This document shows positions 25,308 to 34,115 of a DNA stretch of 64,000 nt, piece by piece. A program made the position numbers and the translations under genes. The notes beneath the pieces were generated by a model that made no database searches, was not told the origin of the DNA, and saw nothing but the letters and a program-made list of their open reading frames with translations. Source of the DNA: UBA3478 sp038134285 (GTDB lineage: Bacteria; Bacteroidota; Bacteroidia; Flavobacteriales; Flavobacteriaceae); NCBI GenBank assembly GCA_038134285.1, contig JAYPUW010000002.1, forward strand, positions 184,968 through 248,967, in the 5' to 3' direction. Each line of letters opens with the position of its first letter. The stretch's first letter is position 1.

Positions 25308-26210
25308 ATGATCTTTATTGCGTCTGACCCTTCTTTCGCTCACCCTCTTCCTGAAGGCCATAGGTTTCCAATGCTCAAATACGAGCTATTGCCTAGGCAA
25401 CTTTTGTTCGAAGGCACCTGCACAGCAGAACAATTTTTTAGCCCCGACCTCATCGATTTAAGTCATGTTCTGAACACTCATGACGAGGCCTACGTGCAGC
25501 GGCTTCTCAAAGAAGAATTAGACCCAAAAGAGGTAAGAAAAATTGGGTTTCCGCAGAGTGAAGCCCTTGTACAACGCGAACTTAGAATCGCCCAAGGAAC
25601 CTTAGATGGAGCATTGAAAGCGATCGATTACGGGGTGGCACTGAATATAGCGGGTGGCACTCACCACGCATACCCCGATCGAGGTGAAGCGTTTTGTTTA
25701 CTAAATGATCAAGCCATCGCGGCAAACTACCTTCTCAATCACACGTCAACTGAACGTATACTGATCGTAGACCTAGATGTACACCAAGGGAACGGTACAG
25801 CAGTTATTTTTCAAAATAAGCCCGAGGTCTTTACGTTTTCAATGCATGGCAAAGCCAACTACCCTTTCAAAAAAGAAGCATCAGACCTCGATATTGAATT
25901 GGAGCGTGGTACCGATGACCATACTTACCTTCAGCTGTTACAAGAGCAACTTGAACTCCTATTTGAAGGCATTAATCCAGACTTTGTATTCTACCTCAGC
26001 GGAGTTGACATCTTGGCCACCGATAAACTAGGTACGCTTGGCCTAACCCTTGAAGGCTGCAAAAAAAGAGACGCCCTTGTCTTTCAAATGGCCTATAACA
26101 AAGGCGTCCCTATTCAATGTTCAATGGGCGGAGGATATTCGAAAGACATACGCATCATTGTAGAAGCGCACGCGAATACCTATAGAATCGCCAACACCAT
26201 TCACGGCTAA
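25308..26210 (+). CDS. Histone deacetylase family protein
   Basis: This is a zinc-dependent amidohydrolase of the arginase/deacetylase fold, 300 residues long. Visible residues are the His pair in GGTHHAYPDRGEAFCLLND, the zinc-binding Asp and His in VDLDVHQGNGT, FSMHGKANYP, a second zinc Asp in SGVDILATDKLG, and the catalytic Tyr in GGGYSKD. Bacterial members deacetylate acetyl-lysine proteins, acetylpolyamines or acetoin-related substrates; the substrate here cannot be told. It begins on the base after the metG stop and so is cotranscribed with it. Confidence 0.9.
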   Translation: MIFIASDPSFAHPLPEGHRFPMLKYELLPRQLLFEGTCTAEQFFSPDLIDLSHVLNTHDEAYVQRLLKEELDPKEVRKIGFPQSEALVQRELRIAQGTLDGALKAIDYGVALNIAGGTHHAYPDRGEAFCLLNDQAIAANYLLNHTSTERILIVDLDVHQGNGTAVIFQNKPEVFTFSMHGKANYPFKKEASDLDIELERGTDDHTYLQLLQEQLELLFEGINPDFVFYLSGVDILATDKLGTLGLTLEGCKKRDALVFQMAYNKGVPIQCSMGGGYSKDIRIIVEAHANTYRIANTIHG

Positions 26211-26487
26211 ACGAGCGCTTCTATGTTTGCCTCGGGCTTTCCTAAGAGTAACAATTCAGCACATTTAATTTCTGTGATGTAATTTTTTACTCCTGCTGCG
26301 TCCTAATAAGAGCGTGTTTGATTTCTTAATGCATTCATATGATTTGATTTTAGGCCAAATTAAAGGGCTCAAAAAACGTCAAACGTTTTTAAATCGAATA
26401 CAATCGTTTATATGCGTATAGCAAACTAAACACCCTGCTGCATGTTACCTTCAGCCCAGACCTTGAACTTGCTAACAAAATCATATC
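26211..26487. other. Intergenic region with a hairpin and no recognisable gene
   Basis: This 277-nt gap holds one short ATG frame of 30 codons at about 26333 that matches nothing I know, and a hairpin AAAAACGT-CAA-ACGTTTTT (26372-26390). The hairpin contains the AAACGTTT palindrome at 26381-26388 and could act as a weak terminator. No promoter box of the TAnnTTTG type is clear before the next gene. Confidence 0.5.
26372..26390 (+). repeat. AT-rich hairpin containing AAACGTTT
   Basis: A perfect 8-bp stem with a CAA loop ends in five T. It lies 160 nt after the deacetylase gene and 98 nt before the zinc-finger gene. It could be either a weak terminator or an operator. Confidence 0.4.
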
Positions 26488-26909
26488 ATGAAGCGCAGCT
26501 GTATAAAATGCGATGAGCCATTGTACTGTAGAAGCAATCAACGCTTCTGCAGTAATTCTTGCCGCAGCCACTATCACAATCACAAACGAGAAGTCGAGAA
26601 TAAGATTTTTATGCCGCCCATAAACACCTCATCGCAAACTATAAAATGTTTTCAAAGATCCTTGAACAACATCCGCACATTGCTAGCGTCAGCCAACTTG
26701 TACGCTTTAGGTTCGCCCCATCAAAAATAACAGAGATAGAACTTGAAGGATCTAATGCAAGACCCTTGTTTTATCTGTATGATATTGGTTACAGATACCT
26801 AGATCAAAAACATATTGAGGTGTTCAGGTGTTTTAAGAACCGCTCATGGCATTCCAGTAAGCAATTAAGGCCTGATTGGTTTGATTCGCTTCAGAAAGCG
26901 CCTCTTTAA
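26488..26909 (+). pseudogene. Small treble-clef zinc-finger protein gene, frameshifted
   Basis: The first frame (from ATG 26488) encodes CIKC, then RFCSNSCRSHYHNHK, a four-cysteine zinc finger found in a family of about 115 residues common in Flavobacteriia. That family normally continues with a basic KNRKIL helix and ends in a FCYDYGY-like beta segment. Here those parts appear in another frame (KMFSKILEQHPHI, then FYLYDIGYRYLDQKH). The crossover is at about 26625-26650 and corresponds to one missing base or two extra. The second frame runs on to 26909 and overlaps the convergent lipoprotein gene by 77 nt. It is most likely a decayed gene. Confidence 0.6.
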
Positions 26910-27285
26910 CACTATCGTTTTCTTCGAGTGCCCCCTTGAGTTGTAAAAGGTAGGTCCGGAGCAGTTTCAAACGACTTTTTAATCCGCGATTGGTCCAAAC
27001 TTCAGGTTCAGATCGCGCTTCTAACTCTTGAACCTTTAGCGCAATACTGCTCAACTGATCAATGAGTTCTTCGGGCGAGGTGAATCCCGAAAGGGCATCT
27101 AATTCTTGCTGAAGCGAACGCATCGGAAAGTTTTGTTCATACAAAGTATCCAAGACCTCTTCGAATCTAATAAATACCACTTCATAGGAATATTCAGCTA
27201 AAGGTTTATGCTCTGTATTGGGAGCAGAAACTGAAGTGCATGAAACAAATCCTAATAGAAATAGAACAAAAAAAAACTCTTTCAC
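26833..27285 (-). CDS. Putative lipoprotein of unknown function
   Basis: The 150-residue protein starts with a lipoprotein signal: basic start, hydrophobic stretch FFFVLFLLGF, and lipobox FVSC with the lipidated cysteine at about residue 16. The mature part is helical and acidic and probably forms coiled coils (LQQELDAL, KVQELEARSE). I do not recognise a family. The start is GTG at 27285-27283. A near-consensus -7 box lies 5 nt upstream. Its 3' end overlaps the frameshifted zinc-finger gene on the other strand. Confidence 0.7.
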   Translation of the reverse strand: MKEFFFVLFLLGFVSCTSVSAPNTEHKPLAEYSYEVVFIRFEEVLDTLYEQNFPMRSLQQELDALSGFTSPEELIDQLSSIALKVQELEARSEPEVWTNRGLKSRLKLLRTYLLQLKGALEENDSVKEALSEANQTNQALIAYWNAMSGS

Positions 27286-27290
27286 GTAGA

Positions 27291-27298
27291 CGAAATTA
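27291..27298 (-). promoter_or_regulatory. Near-consensus -7 box of the lipoprotein gene
   Basis: The minus strand reads TAATTTCG (one mismatch), 5 nt before the GTG start. Confidence 0.4.
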
Positions 27299-27314
27299 CG
27301 ATAATCTAAAAGAG

Positions 27315-27322
27315 TATTTTTG
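27315..27322 (+). promoter_or_regulatory. TAnnTTTG (-7) promoter box of the threonine dehydrogenase gene
   Basis: TATTTTTG lies 26 nt before ATG 27349. Confidence 0.6.
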
Positions 27323-27348
27323 CTGCTTTGAAAGGTTTAAATTTACTT

Positions 27349-28272
27349 ATGCAAAAGTCGGTTTTAGTTATTGGATCTGAAGGACAAATCGGCTCAGAAT
27401 TGTGTGAAGCTTTAGGGGTTCAAGGTTTCAAGGTAATCCATGCAGATATTCGCTTACAGACTGATGAAGCGAAGTTACATTATCAACTAGATGCAACCGA
27501 CAAAGGCGCAATCGAAAGTATTATTCAAGGGCACGGGATCGAGGTAGTGTATCTTATGGCTGCAATGCTAAGCGCTACTGCTGAAAAGCATCCTCAAAAG
27601 GCATGGGAACTCAATATGCAAAGCCTCTTGCACGTACTAGATCTGGCTAAAGAAAAAAAAATCAAACAGGTCTTTTGGCCTTCAAGTATTGCAATTTTCG
27701 GACCTGATACTCCAAAGAAAAACACTCCGCAAGAGACGGTGATTCACCCAAGTACGGTTTACGGTATTAGCAAAAGAGCGGGAGAGATGTGGTGTGCTTA
27801 TTACTATAGAGTTTTCGGAGTCGATATTCGCAGCCTAAGGTATCCGGGTATCATAAGCTATAAGACGGCTCCGGGCGGGGGTACTACAGATTATGCAATA
27901 GAGATTTTTAAATCCGCCAAAAGTAAAGGCAAATACACCTCCTTTATCGAAGCTCAAACGACTACACCCATGATTTATATGAGCGATGCCATTACAGCCA
28001 CTATCGCCTTAATGCAAGCTCCTGCTGAGTCCATTACCGTACGAACCTCCTATAACCTTGGCGGTCTGGCGGTGAGTCCGCATAAGCTCGAAGAAGAAAT
28101 CAAAAAGCAGCTTCCGGATTTCAAAGTCGACTACACCACAGATTATAGGCAAGCGATTGCCGCTTCATGGCCAGAAAGCATCAATGATCAGCATGCAAGA
28201 TCTGACTGGGGTTATACCATACACACCAACCTTCAGCAACTAGTGCAAGAGATGCTCACTCATATCGAGTAG
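27349..28272 (+). CDS. L-threonine 3-dehydrogenase, short-chain (SDR) type
   Basis: This NAD-dependent enzyme oxidises threonine to 2-amino-3-ketobutyrate. It is the epimerase-like form of Bacteroidota, unrelated to the zinc-dependent Tdh. Visible in 307 residues: the NAD-binding GSEGQIGSELCEALG, AAMLSATAEK, the FWPSSIAIFGP serine segment, the catalytic YGISK (YxxxK), and RYPGIISYKTAPGGGTTDYA, the substrate loop typical of this enzyme. I chose ATG 27349 over TTG 27328 because it directly precedes the first beta strand. No glycine C-acetyltransferase gene is adjacent. Confidence 0.9.
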   Translation: MQKSVLVIGSEGQIGSELCEALGVQGFKVIHADIRLQTDEAKLHYQLDATDKGAIESIIQGHGIEVVYLMAAMLSATAEKHPQKAWELNMQSLLHVLDLAKEKKIKQVFWPSSIAIFGPDTPKKNTPQETVIHPSTVYGISKRAGEMWCAYYYRVFGVDIRSLRYPGIISYKTAPGGGTTDYAIEIFKSAKSKGKYTSFIEAQTTTPMIYMSDAITATIALMQAPAESITVRTSYNLGGLAVSPHKLEEEIKKQLPDFKVDYTTDYRQAIAASWPESINDQHARSDWGYTIHTNLQQLVQEMLTHIE

Positions 28273-28292
28273 CTCAATCGCCTGAAAGAATT

Positions 28293-28300
28293 TAATTTTG
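28293..28300 (+). promoter_or_regulatory. TAnnTTTG (-7) promoter box of the sterol-desaturase-family gene
   Basis: TAATTTTG ends only 4 nt before the ATG at 28305, predicting a leaderless or near-leaderless mRNA. Confidence 0.6.
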
Positions 28301-28304
28301 CACT

Positions 28305-29180
28305 ATGCTTAGCACTATAGTATCCGTAGTTTGGGAAAGCTTTATTGGAACCATTAGTTATTACAGGGCATCGTTCTTATTTGAGGTTCCTTGGTATCAA
28401 AACTATGCCTACGGTTTACTCTTAATTTCACTTGTAATTTGGGCACTCGAAATCGCTTTTCCTTGGAGAAAAAACCAAGCGGTCTTTAGAAAAGATTTCT
28501 TCTTAGATCTAGGCCACATGTTATTCAACTTCTTTTTGTTCTCGGCAGCCATAAGCGGTTTTTATGCCCTCGCCGAAAACGGATTTGCCGCGGTTGGAAT
28601 TCAACTCAACACCTTCGCGCTAATCTCACTCCAAAGTCTGCCCGTAGGGATTCAATTGCTTCTCTTTTTTGTGCTGCTTGATTTTGTACAGTGGGTCACT
28701 CACGTGGCGCTGCACTGCTTTGAATGGCTCTGGCGCTTTCATCAGCTTCACCACAGTGTGAAAGAAATGGGGTTCGCCGCACACTTTAGATACCACTGGA
28801 TGGAGAACGTTTTGTACAAGCCGCTAAAGACTATTGCAATAATACTTTTAGGCGGATTCGAGCCTGAACAAGCTTACATTGTTCACTTTGCAGCAATCAC
28901 CATTGGGCACCTAAATCACGCCAATTTAGGCTTCACCTACGGACCTTTGAAATACCTATTGAACAATCCAGTAATGCACCTCTATCACCATGCCAAGGCA
29001 CTACCCGAAGACCATCCCTACGGGGTAAATTTCGGGATTAGTCTAAGCATTTGGGATTATTTGTTTAACTCTTCGTTTGTTCCAAAAAAAGATCCCAATC
29101 TTGAACTAGGTTACAATGGAGATGAAAAGATGCCGAGCGGATTTTTCAAACAACAGAGCTACGGTTTTAAACAGCATTAA
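28305..29180 (+). CDS. Sterol desaturase / fatty acid hydroxylase family protein
   Basis: This integral membrane di-iron oxygenase has 291 residues. There are about four transmembrane helices, and the histidine clusters of the family are visible: HVALHC, HQLHHSVKEM, HLNHANLGF and HLYHHAK. These would hold two irons on the cytoplasmic face. Family members hydroxylate or desaturate lipids, carotenoids or ether lipids; the substrate here is unknown. A link to the carotenoid genes at 55775-57884 is only a possibility. Its stop overlaps the DUF3109 start by one base. Confidence 0.88.
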   Translation: MLSTIVSVVWESFIGTISYYRASFLFEVPWYQNYAYGLLLISLVIWALEIAFPWRKNQAVFRKDFFLDLGHMLFNFFLFSAAISGFYALAENGFAAVGIQLNTFALISLQSLPVGIQLLLFFVLLDFVQWVTHVALHCFEWLWRFHQLHHSVKEMGFAAHFRYHWMENVLYKPLKTIAIILLGGFEPEQAYIVHFAAITIGHLNHANLGFTYGPLKYLLNNPVMHLYHHAKALPEDHPYGVNFGISLSIWDYLFNSSFVPKKDPNLELGYNGDEKMPSGFFKQQSYGFKQH

Positions 29181-29755
29181 TGATTCAGATTGGCGATACC
29201 CTAGTTTCTAACGAACTGCTTTCAGAGGCCTTTGTTTGCGACCTGAATGCATGCAAAGGCGCCTGTTGTGTTGAAGGAGAGTACGGAGCTCCACTAGAGC
29301 AAGAGGAGGCCAATGAGCTAAAAGAAAAAGCAGAGCGTATTGCTCCTTACCTGAGTGAAAAAGGGCGCAAGGCTATCGCTCAACAAGGTGCCTGGGTCAA
29401 AGGAGAAGACGGTGATTTAGAAACTCCACTGATGCCAAGCGGTCATTGTGCTTATGCGATAGAAGATGAAAATAAGACACTGAAATGCGGCCTGGAACGC
29501 GTTTATGAAGAAGGTCAAATCAACTTCAAAAAACCCATCAGCTGCCATTTATATCCAGTACGCGTAAAGCGCTATACTTCGTTTGAAGCGGTCAATTACC
29601 ATCGTTGGAATATCTGCAGTCCAGCCTGTTCACTCGGAAGCGCATTGAACACCAAAATCTATGTTTTCGTCAAGGAGGCTTTGATTAGAAAATACGGACA
29701 AAACTGGTACGATCAACTCGAGCAAGCAGCGGCACATTGGAACAAAAAATCCTAG
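29180..29755 (+). CDS. DUF3109 family cysteine-rich protein
   Basis: This soluble protein (191 residues) of unknown function is widespread in Bacteroidota and related to the YkgJ group of predicted metal- or cluster-binding proteins. Conserved cysteines are arranged as CDLNACKGACC near residue 20, GHCAY, CGLE, SCHLYPVR and CSPACSLG. I infer an iron-sulfur or zinc site. The start shares one base with the upstream stop. The final codons form the left arm of the terminator stem. Confidence 0.85.
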   Translation: MIQIGDTLVSNELLSEAFVCDLNACKGACCVEGEYGAPLEQEEANELKEKAERIAPYLSEKGRKAIAQQGAWVKGEDGDLETPLMPSGHCAYAIEDENKTLKCGLERVYEEGQINFKKPISCHLYPVRVKRYTSFEAVNYHRWNICSPACSLGSALNTKIYVFVKEALIRKYGQNWYDQLEQAAAHWNKKS

Positions 29756-29774
29756 TCTGTTTAAGGGATTTTTT
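29744..29774 (+). terminator. Terminator overlapping the end of the DUF3109 gene
   Basis: AAAAAATCC (29744-29752) pairs with GGATTTTTT (29766-29774). The stop codon TAG (29753-29755) sits at the start of the loop. Confidence 0.7.
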
Positions 29775-29864
29775 GGGCCGTTAAAAAAATGAAGTCTCGT
29801 ATCGCAGCGCTGACAAGTGCTCAACTCACATTTCAACATTTTCTGTTAAAAACTTATCGTTGAA

Positions 29865-29878
29865 CGCCTTAAAAGGCG
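29865..29878 (+). repeat. Hairpin in the long leader region of nrdB
   Basis: CGCCTT-AA-AAGGCG, a 6-bp stem, lies 86 nt before the nrdB start, inside a 189-nt gap (29775-29963). I see no exact TAnnTTTG box here (the closest is CATCTTTG at about 29913) and no NrdR-type palindrome. The hairpin could be regulatory, but this is a guess. Confidence 0.35.
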
Positions 29879-29963
29879 CTTTCGGCGAGGGAGGTATTTG
29901 TTCATCTTTGTTAGTCCCGCGAGGGTTCAATTCCTTTCTTTAATTACTAAAATAAATTGCACT

Positions 29964-30953
29964 ATGTCAGCAGCTGTTGAGCCTATTCTACAAGACAATC
30001 CAGACCGATTTGTCATCTTCCCTATCCAACATCACGATTTGTGGCAATGGTATAAAACCTCTGAAGCCTCTTTTTGGACCGCTGAAGAAATTGATCTGTC
30101 TCAAGACGCAAACGACTGGGAAAATAAGCTGACAGATGATGAACGCTATTTTGTTAAACACATCCTCGCTTTTTTTGCAGCATCTGACGGAATCGTAAAC
30201 GAAAACCTAGCTGAGAATTTTGTTAACGAAGTGCAGTATTCAGAAGCCAAGTTCTTTTACGGTTTTCAGATCATGATGGAGAACATTCATTCTGAAACCT
30301 ATTCGCTCCTCATTGATACTTATGTAAAAGATGAAAAAGAAAAGAACACGCTGTTCAAGGCGATTGAAAACTTCCCAGCGATTAAGAAAAAGGCAGACTG
30401 GGCGTTGAAGTGGATCGAGTCTCCGAGCTTCGCTGAAAGATTGATTGCATTTGCGGCTGTAGAAGGGATTTTCTTCTCAGGAGCATTCTGTTCAATCTTC
30501 TGGTTGAAAAAACGTGGGCTGATGCCAGGACTTACTTTCTCAAACGAGTTGATCTCGAGAGACGAAGGAATGCACTGTGACTTCGCGGTTCATCTGCACA
30601 ACAACCACCTGGTAAACAAAGTACCAAAAGAGCGCATCAAAGAAATCATCACCAACGCACTTGATATTGAGCGCGAATTTATCACCGAGTCGCTGCCAGT
30701 GAGTCTCATCGGAATGAATGCCAAGCTGATGACGCAATACCTTGAATTCGTTACAGATCGTCTACTCGTTGAATTAAACTGTGAGAAAGTTTACAATGCG
30801 ACCAATCCTTTCGACTTCATGGATATGATTTCACTTCAAGGAAAAACCAACTTCTTCGAAAAGAAGGTGAGTGAATACCAAAAAGCAGGAGTCAAGCAAC
30901 AAGAAAATCAAGCGAAAGAAGAAGATCCGTTTGCATTCGATGCCGATTTTTAA
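29964..30953 (+). CDS. nrdB: Ribonucleoside-diphosphate reductase beta subunit
   Basis: NrdB carries the di-iron tyrosyl-radical cofactor of class I ribonucleotide reductase. Of 329 residues, the metal ligands are in SDGIVNENL, EAKFFYGFQIMMENIHSE (E-x-x-H, with the radical tyrosine in SETYSLLI) and SRDEGMHCDFA. The C-terminal tail ends in acidic FAFDADF, the peptide that docks on NrdA. I placed the start at ATG 29964; a longer frame from 29898 adds 22 unconserved residues. nrdA follows after 46 nt, so the pair is one operon. Confidence 0.96.
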   Translation: MSAAVEPILQDNPDRFVIFPIQHHDLWQWYKTSEASFWTAEEIDLSQDANDWENKLTDDERYFVKHILAFFAASDGIVNENLAENFVNEVQYSEAKFFYGFQIMMENIHSETYSLLIDTYVKDEKEKNTLFKAIENFPAIKKKADWALKWIESPSFAERLIAFAAVEGIFFSGAFCSIFWLKKRGLMPGLTFSNELISRDEGMHCDFAVHLHNNHLVNKVPKERIKEIITNALDIEREFITESLPVSLIGMNAKLMTQYLEFVTDRLLVELNCEKVYNATNPFDFMDMISLQGKTNFFEKKVSEYQKAGVKQQENQAKEEDPFAFDADF

Positions 30954-30999
30954 AATGGAATAAACCTAACTACCTCATCACCCCTTACAACCCACAACT

Positions 31000-33450
31000 A
31001 TGCAAGTAATTAAAAGAGACGGGCGCCATGAACCCGTAATGTTCGACAAAATCACGACACGTATTCAAAAGCTTTGTTACGGATTGAACGAACTCGTTGA
31101 TCCGGTTAAAGTAGCGATGCGCGTGATTGACGGGCTTTACGATGGCGTAACCACCTCAGAGCTAGACAATCTAGCGGCAGAGGTAGCGGCAACCATGACG
31201 ACGACTCACCCAGATTTCGCCCAACTCGCAGCGCGTATCTCTGTGTCCAACTTGCATAAGAACACCAAGAAATCGTTCTCAGAAACGATGGCAAATCTTT
31301 ACAATTATGTCAATCCGAGAACAGGAAAAAAGGGGCCGTTACTTTCAGATGAAGTACACGAAATCATACAAGCAAATGCCGAACGATTAGACTCAACCAT
31401 AATTTACGATCGTGACTTCGGATACGATTATTTTGGATTTAAAACCTTAGAGCGCTCTTACCTGCTCAAGATCAACGGTAAGATCGTAGAACGTCCTCAA
31501 CACATGTTGATGCGTGTTTCTGTAGGGATACATCCGACAGATCTCGATGCTGCAATTGAGACCTATGAACTCATGTCGAAGCGTTACTTCACGCATGCAA
31601 CACCAACCCTTTTCAATTCAGGTACACCAAAACCACAGATGTCTTCGTGTTTTTTGCTCACCATGAAAGACGACAGTATTGATGGTATCTACGACACCCT
31701 AAAGCAAACGGCAAAGATTTCTCAATCTGCCGGAGGAATCGGGTTATCTATCCACAACGTTCGCGCCACCGGATCATACATTTCTGGCACTAATGGTACC
31801 TCTAACGGAATCGTCCCTATGCTTCGCGTATACAACGACACGGCGCGCTATGTAGACCAAGGAGGCGGAAAGAGAAAAGGAAGTTTTGCGATTTATGTAG
31901 AGCCATGGCATGCTGATATCTACGACTTCTTAGATTTAAAGAAGAACCACGGTAAAGAAGAGATGCGCGCACGCGATCTATTCTATGCCATGTGGATTCC
32001 AGACATATTCATGAAGCGCGTTGAAGCGAATGCGGAATGGACCTTGATGTGTCCGAACGAATGTCCTGGTCTTTTTGATAACCACAGTGAAGCCTTCGAA
32101 GAACTTTACCTCAAATATGAGTTAGAAGGTCGTGGAAGAAGAACGGTAAAGGCGAGAGACCTCTGGGAAAAAATCTTAGAATCTCAAATCGAAACAGGAA
32201 CGCCATACATGCTTTACAAAGATGCAGCAAACCGCAAGAGCAATCAGAAGAACCTCGGAACAATCCGTTCTTCAAACCTGTGTACAGAAATATTAGAGTA
32301 TACCTCTGAAGATGAAGTGGCGGTATGTAACCTAGCGTCTATTGCGTTACCTATGTTCGTGAAAGACGGACAATTCGATCACCAAGAACTCTTTGACGTT
32401 ACCAAACGTGTAACCCGCAACCTTAACAAGGTGATCGATCGCAATTACTACCCAGTGAAAGAGGCCGAGAACTCAAACATGAGACACCGTCCGGTGGGTC
32501 TTGGGGTACAGGGCTTGGCAGACACTTTCATTTTGATGCGTCTACCCTTCACCTCTGACGAAGCCAAGACACTCAATCAAGAGATCTTCGAGACACTCTA
32601 TTTTGCCGCGGTAACCGCATCTATGGAGATGGCAAATGAAGAAGGACCTTACAGCAGCTACAAAGGGTCTCCTATGTCAGAAGGGAAATTCCAATACGAG
32701 CTTTGGGGAATCAAAGACGAAGATCTTTCAGGGCGTTGGGACTGGGAAGGCCTTAGAAAGCAAGTGCTCAAAAACGGAGTACGTAACTCGCTACTAATAG
32801 CGCCAATGCCTACGGCTTCAACTTCTCAGATTCTAGGAAACAACGAATGTTTCGAACCATACACCTCAAACCTCTATACCCGACGTGTGCTCTCAGGAGA
32901 GTTTATCGTGGTAAACAAGCATCTACTTCACGATCTCGTAGAACGCGGGCTATGGAACGAGGCGATGAAGCAAGAATTGATGCGTGCGAATGGCTCAGTA
33001 CAGCACATTGAAGGTATTCCTGAAGATCTCAAAGAACTCTACAAGACTGCTTGGGAGCTCAGTATGAAAGATATCATCGACATGAGCCGTCAACGCGGGT
33101 ACTTCATCGATCAGTCGCAATCGCTGAACTTGTTTATGGAGAATGCAAACTTCAGCAAACTCACCTCGATGCATTTCTATGCATGGAAGAGCGGACTTAA
33201 AACAGGAATGTATTACCTGAGAACGAAGGCTGCTACAGATGCGATCAAGTTTACCCTTGACAACACCAAGAAGAGCGCTCCGGTTGAGGTCACTGCAGAA
33301 GCAACCGTTAAAGCGGCAAAGCAGGATGAAAAATCGATTCGCGAACAAGAGGTAGATATTCAACCTATGAGCGAAGAAGAAATGAAGGCTCTTATCGCTA
33401 AAGCCAAAGAAGGACAGGGCGACGATGATTGTTTAATGTGTGGATCTTAA
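31000..33450 (+). CDS. nrdA: Ribonucleoside-diphosphate reductase alpha subunit
   Basis: NrdA reduces ribonucleoside diphosphates to deoxy forms. The 816-residue protein starts with an ATP-cone activity-control domain (about 1-90, VIKRDGRHEPVMFDKI). The catalytic barrel shows the redox cysteines in SSCFLL and AVCNLASIAL and the thiyl-radical cysteine in NLCTEILEY. The C-terminal tail has the electron-relay pair CLMC. The ATP-cone implies dATP feedback. The operon ends at the terminator at 33492. Confidence 0.97.
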   Translation: MQVIKRDGRHEPVMFDKITTRIQKLCYGLNELVDPVKVAMRVIDGLYDGVTTSELDNLAAEVAATMTTTHPDFAQLAARISVSNLHKNTKKSFSETMANLYNYVNPRTGKKGPLLSDEVHEIIQANAERLDSTIIYDRDFGYDYFGFKTLERSYLLKINGKIVERPQHMLMRVSVGIHPTDLDAAIETYELMSKRYFTHATPTLFNSGTPKPQMSSCFLLTMKDDSIDGIYDTLKQTAKISQSAGGIGLSIHNVRATGSYISGTNGTSNGIVPMLRVYNDTARYVDQGGGKRKGSFAIYVEPWHADIYDFLDLKKNHGKEEMRARDLFYAMWIPDIFMKRVEANAEWTLMCPNECPGLFDNHSEAFEELYLKYELEGRGRRTVKARDLWEKILESQIETGTPYMLYKDAANRKSNQKNLGTIRSSNLCTEILEYTSEDEVAVCNLASIALPMFVKDGQFDHQELFDVTKRVTRNLNKVIDRNYYPVKEAENSNMRHRPVGLGVQGLADTFILMRLPFTSDEAKTLNQEIFETLYFAAVTASMEMANEEGPYSSYKGSPMSEGKFQYELWGIKDEDLSGRWDWEGLRKQVLKNGVRNSLLIAPMPTASTSQILGNNECFEPYTSNLYTRRVLSGEFIVVNKHLLHDLVERGLWNEAMKQELMRANGSVQHIEGIPEDLKELYKTAWELSMKDIIDMSRQRGYFIDQSQSLNLFMENANFSKLTSMHFYAWKSGLKTGMYYLRTKAATDAIKFTLDNTKKSAPVEVTAEATVKAAKQDEKSIREQEVDIQPMSEEEMKALIAKAKEGQGDDDCLMCGS

Positions 33451-33491
33451 TCGTTGATTAGATTAAATTGCACAGGGACTAACCTCCAAAC

Positions 33492-33520
33492 AAAAAACCC
33501 CGCCAATGGCGGGGTTTTTT
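33492..33520 (+). terminator. Bidirectional intrinsic terminator after nrdA
   Basis: AAAAAACCCCGCC-AAT-GGCGGGGTTTTTT is a perfect 13-bp stem with a 3-nt loop. T-tracts on both strands serve nrdA and the convergent minus-strand gene. Confidence 0.95.
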
Positions 33521-33539
33521 ATGATCACATTCTAAACGC

Positions 33540-34115
33540 TTATTCAGCCCAAGCAACTCCACCTGTAAGGGTGTCTAGGTCGTCACAAGCAATGTACTCG
33601 CCAGGAACTGGTAAGTAAGCAAGAACGTTTTCTCCAACATATTCAGTGCTTTTGTATGCATCAATCACCATACCTCTGAATTGTCCAGCAAAACCATATG
33701 CTTCAGCATCTAATGCATCGGTGCGCTCTCCGTAAAGGACTTGATAAGCCGCGTCAATTTGGGCTTCACTTACGCTTGATAAAGAAGATGAGCCTGAAAT
33801 AGAGAGAATCGTAGCAGTGAAAGCGTCGAATCCTTTTCTAACACGTGCTTTTGCCTCTTCGTTATAGGTCTCAGCAATCAACTTATCCATAAACACATGA
33901 ACGTTTACTTCAGAGGCAGATGGGGTGTCTGTTTTCGGAAGCAATACATCCACTGCTTTGGTTAAGAAAGATCCCTCTTCTGCGCTAAAATAAGCAGGGG
34001 TCCAACTTGCAGTATCAACTGATCCACAGCTTTCGAGAATCGAAATAACCGTTGGGGTGGCTACGGCAAATCCGAAGGCCTTTCCGATGTTCTTAAGGGC
34101 TATTCTTCTTTCCAT
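33540..34115 (-). CDS. Gluconate 2-dehydrogenase subunit 3 family protein (Tat-type small subunit)
   Basis: This 191-residue protein is the small partner of membrane-linked GMC dehydrogenases. The N-terminus has a twin-arginine pattern (RRIALK) followed by a hydrophobic stretch and a cysteine at about residue 30 (LESCG), so it is probably exported by Tat and carries its large subunit with it. The rest is helical, with the family segments FLTKAVDVLLPKTDTPSA and YGFAGQFRGM. It lies directly downstream of the GMC gene (the ATG overlaps the GMC stop by one base). Confidence 0.87.
   Translation of the reverse strand: MERRIALKNIGKAFGFAVATPTVISILESCGSVDTASWTPAYFSAEEGSFLTKAVDVLLPKTDTPSASEVNVHVFMDKLIAETYNEEAKARVRKGFDAFTATILSISGSSSLSSVSEAQIDAAYQVLYGERTDALDAEAYGFAGQFRGMVIDAYKSTEYVGENVLAYLPVPGEYIACDDLDTLTGGVAWAE

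Noticed and set aside
26333..26425. 30-codon ATG frame in the gap after the deacetylase gene
   Set aside because: It has no recognisable homology, and a hairpin lies within it. It could be chance in AT-rich DNA.
29917..29941. Segment resembling a tRNA T-arm (GCGAGGGTTCAATTCC)
   Set aside because: No anticodon stem, D-arm or acceptor strand can be placed around it, and the T-stem pairs poorly. It is likely a chance match in the nrdB upstream region.
29898..29963. N-terminal extension of nrdB
   Set aside because: The 22 extra residues are unlike any NrdB, and ATG 29964 fits the conserved start.
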